Below the pieces are notes generated by a model. The model was not told where the DNA came from. It saw only the letters and a list, made by a program, of their open reading frames with translations, and searched no databases. A program made the translations under genes and the position numbers. 6,342 bases of DNA from an uncultured Thermomonas sp. (GTDB lineage Bacteria > Pseudomonadota > Gammaproteobacteria > Xanthomonadales > Xanthomonadaceae), in assembly GCA_946480065.1 (NCBI GenBank), contig CAMLJA010000119.1, positions 1-6,342 on the forward strand. The letters run 5' to 3'. Below, in pieces: positions 5,675 through 6,342 of the stretch (positions are counted from its first letter, which is position 1; every line of letters starts with the position of its first letter).

Positions 5675-6342
5675 CTAGTCGTCCGCGGCCGCGGCCTCGC
5701 GTCCCTGCTGGCGGATCAGCGCTTCCTCGCGCGCATCGTTGATGGCCTGGCGCACGCCGTCCAGGTCCGGGGCGCTCTCGTCGGGCACGAAGACCCCGGT
5801 GAGCTCGGTGTCGGGCCGCAGCTCGCCGGCCTGGTACAGCGCCCACATCTCCTCGCCGTACCAGGTGTCCAGCAGCTCGGGCGCGAAGGCGCCCAGGGTG
5901 GCGGTGAGGTTGTTGACGTCGCGCAGCAGCATGGTGCGCGCGGCGTTGTTGCCGGCGGCGCTGACCACCTGCGGGAAGTCGATGACCACCGGGCCATCCG
6001 GCGCCACCAGCACGTTGTAGGCCGACAGGTCGCCGTGGATCAGGCCCTCGCAGAGCATCTTCACGACCTGCCGCACCAGGAAGCGGTGGAAGCCGCGCGC
6101 CTGGTCCGGCGCGAGTTCCACCTCGCCCAGCCGCGGCGCGGAGTGGCCGTCGGCATCCACCACCAGCTCCATCACCAGCACGCCGTGGAAGTAGCCGTAC
6201 GGCTCGGGCACCCGCACGCCGGCGTCGCGCAGCCGGTAGAGCGCCTCCACCTCGGTGTTCTTCCAGGCGGTTTCCTGCTGCTTGCGGCCGTACTTGCTGG
6301 CCTTGCCGATCGCGCGCGCCTCGCGGCTGCCGCGCACCTTGC
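5675..6342 (-). CDS. RIO-type serine protein kinase (5' end outside the window)
   Basis: At least 221 residues of a RIO1-like atypical protein kinase are visible. RIO kinases phosphorylate serine and are best known in ribosome maturation in eukaryotes and archaea; bacterial members have no settled substrate. Counting from the Val at 6335-6337, the catalytic loop is IHGDLSAYNVL with Asp103 and Asn108, and the metal-binding segment is VIDFPQ with Asp120, the RIO replacement for the DFG motif. GRKQQETAWKNTEVEAL (17-33), GVRVPEPYGY (40-49) and LVMELV (54-59) match the N-lobe and hinge. The P-loop-like segment and probably the ATP-binding lysine are outside the window. The frame remains open to the edge and a Lys codon precedes the Val, which is encoded by GTG, so that GTG is internal and not the start. 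The tail after about residue 165 is acidic and poorly conserved-looking. It converges on the histidine kinase gene. Confidence 0.9.
   Translation of the reverse strand, partial: KVRGSREARAIGKASKYGRKQQETAWKNTEVEALYRLRDAGVRVPEPYGYFHGVLVMELVVDADGHSAPRLGEVELAPDQARGFHRFLVRQVVKMLCEGLIHGDLSAYNVLVAPDGPVVIDFPQVVSAAGNNAARTMLLRDVNNLTATLGAFAPELLDTWYGEEMWALYQAGELRPDTELTGVFVPDESAPDLDGVRQAINDAREEALIRQQGREAAAADD
5683..5694. repeat. Twelve-base perfect palindrome in the RIO gene tail
   Basis: CCGCGGCCGCGG is self-complementary and lies in the codons for the last Ala-rich residues of the RIO kinase. Such palindromes are expected now and then at this GC content. Close to the two convergent stops, it could contribute to a transcript-end structure, but there is no further support. 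Confidence 0.4.

Noticed and set aside
3784..5742. A 652-codon open frame on the plus strand running through the HAD and kinase genes
   Set aside because: It crosses two well-supported genes in the wrong frame, and its translation is Arg/Gly/Ala low-complexity sequence.
6335..6337. GTG as the start codon of the RIO kinase
   Set aside because: The frame continues open to the window edge, and a RIO kinase needs its N-lobe with the ATP-binding lysine upstream, so the gene is truncated by the window.

Overview
The window is very GC-rich, with third codon positions almost always G or C, and is densely packed with ordinary chromosomal genes. The gene content suggests a free-living, high-GC proteobacterium. 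My best guess is the Xanthomonadaceae/Lysobacteraceae (Lysobacter or Luteimonas type). This rests on overall sequence character and protein flavour, not on a marker gene. There are no insertion sequences, phage genes, CRISPR arrays, tRNAs or rRNAs, and no composition shift that would suggest recent transfer.

Layout, left to right: the last 22 codons of a rightward gene ending in a hydrophobic helix (1-69); a small leftward lipoprotein (91-456); a divergent intergenic region with a terminator-like hairpin; a rightward SPOUT methyltransferase of the TrmY/DUF358 family (622-1218); a rightward MscS-type mechanosensitive channel with signal peptide and periplasmic domain (1313-2656); a leftward lipoprotein with a Gly/Tyr linker and two copies of an OB-like domain (2664-3329); a leftward membrane-anchored HAD phosphatase resembling the LNS2/lipin domain (3426-4079); a rightward soluble PAS-PAS histidine kinase (4172-5668); and a leftward RIO-type protein kinase cut by the window end (5675-6342).

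The genes do not form one pathway. Four of the encoded proteins are placed at or across the envelope (two OB-like lipoproteins, the HAD lipoprotein, the MscS channel). Three are cytoplasmic (the RNA methyltransferase and the two kinases). The HAD and duplicated-domain lipoprotein genes are co-directional, 97 bp apart, and could be co-transcribed. The strand alternates often, and convergent pairs are separated by only 6-7 bp.

I do not see a clear undescribed system. The items most worth a second look are the TrmY-family enzyme in a bacterium, the lipin-like HAD lipoprotein and its uncertain N-terminus, the internally duplicated lipoprotein, and the histidine kinase start, which lacks a Shine-Dalgarno sequence.
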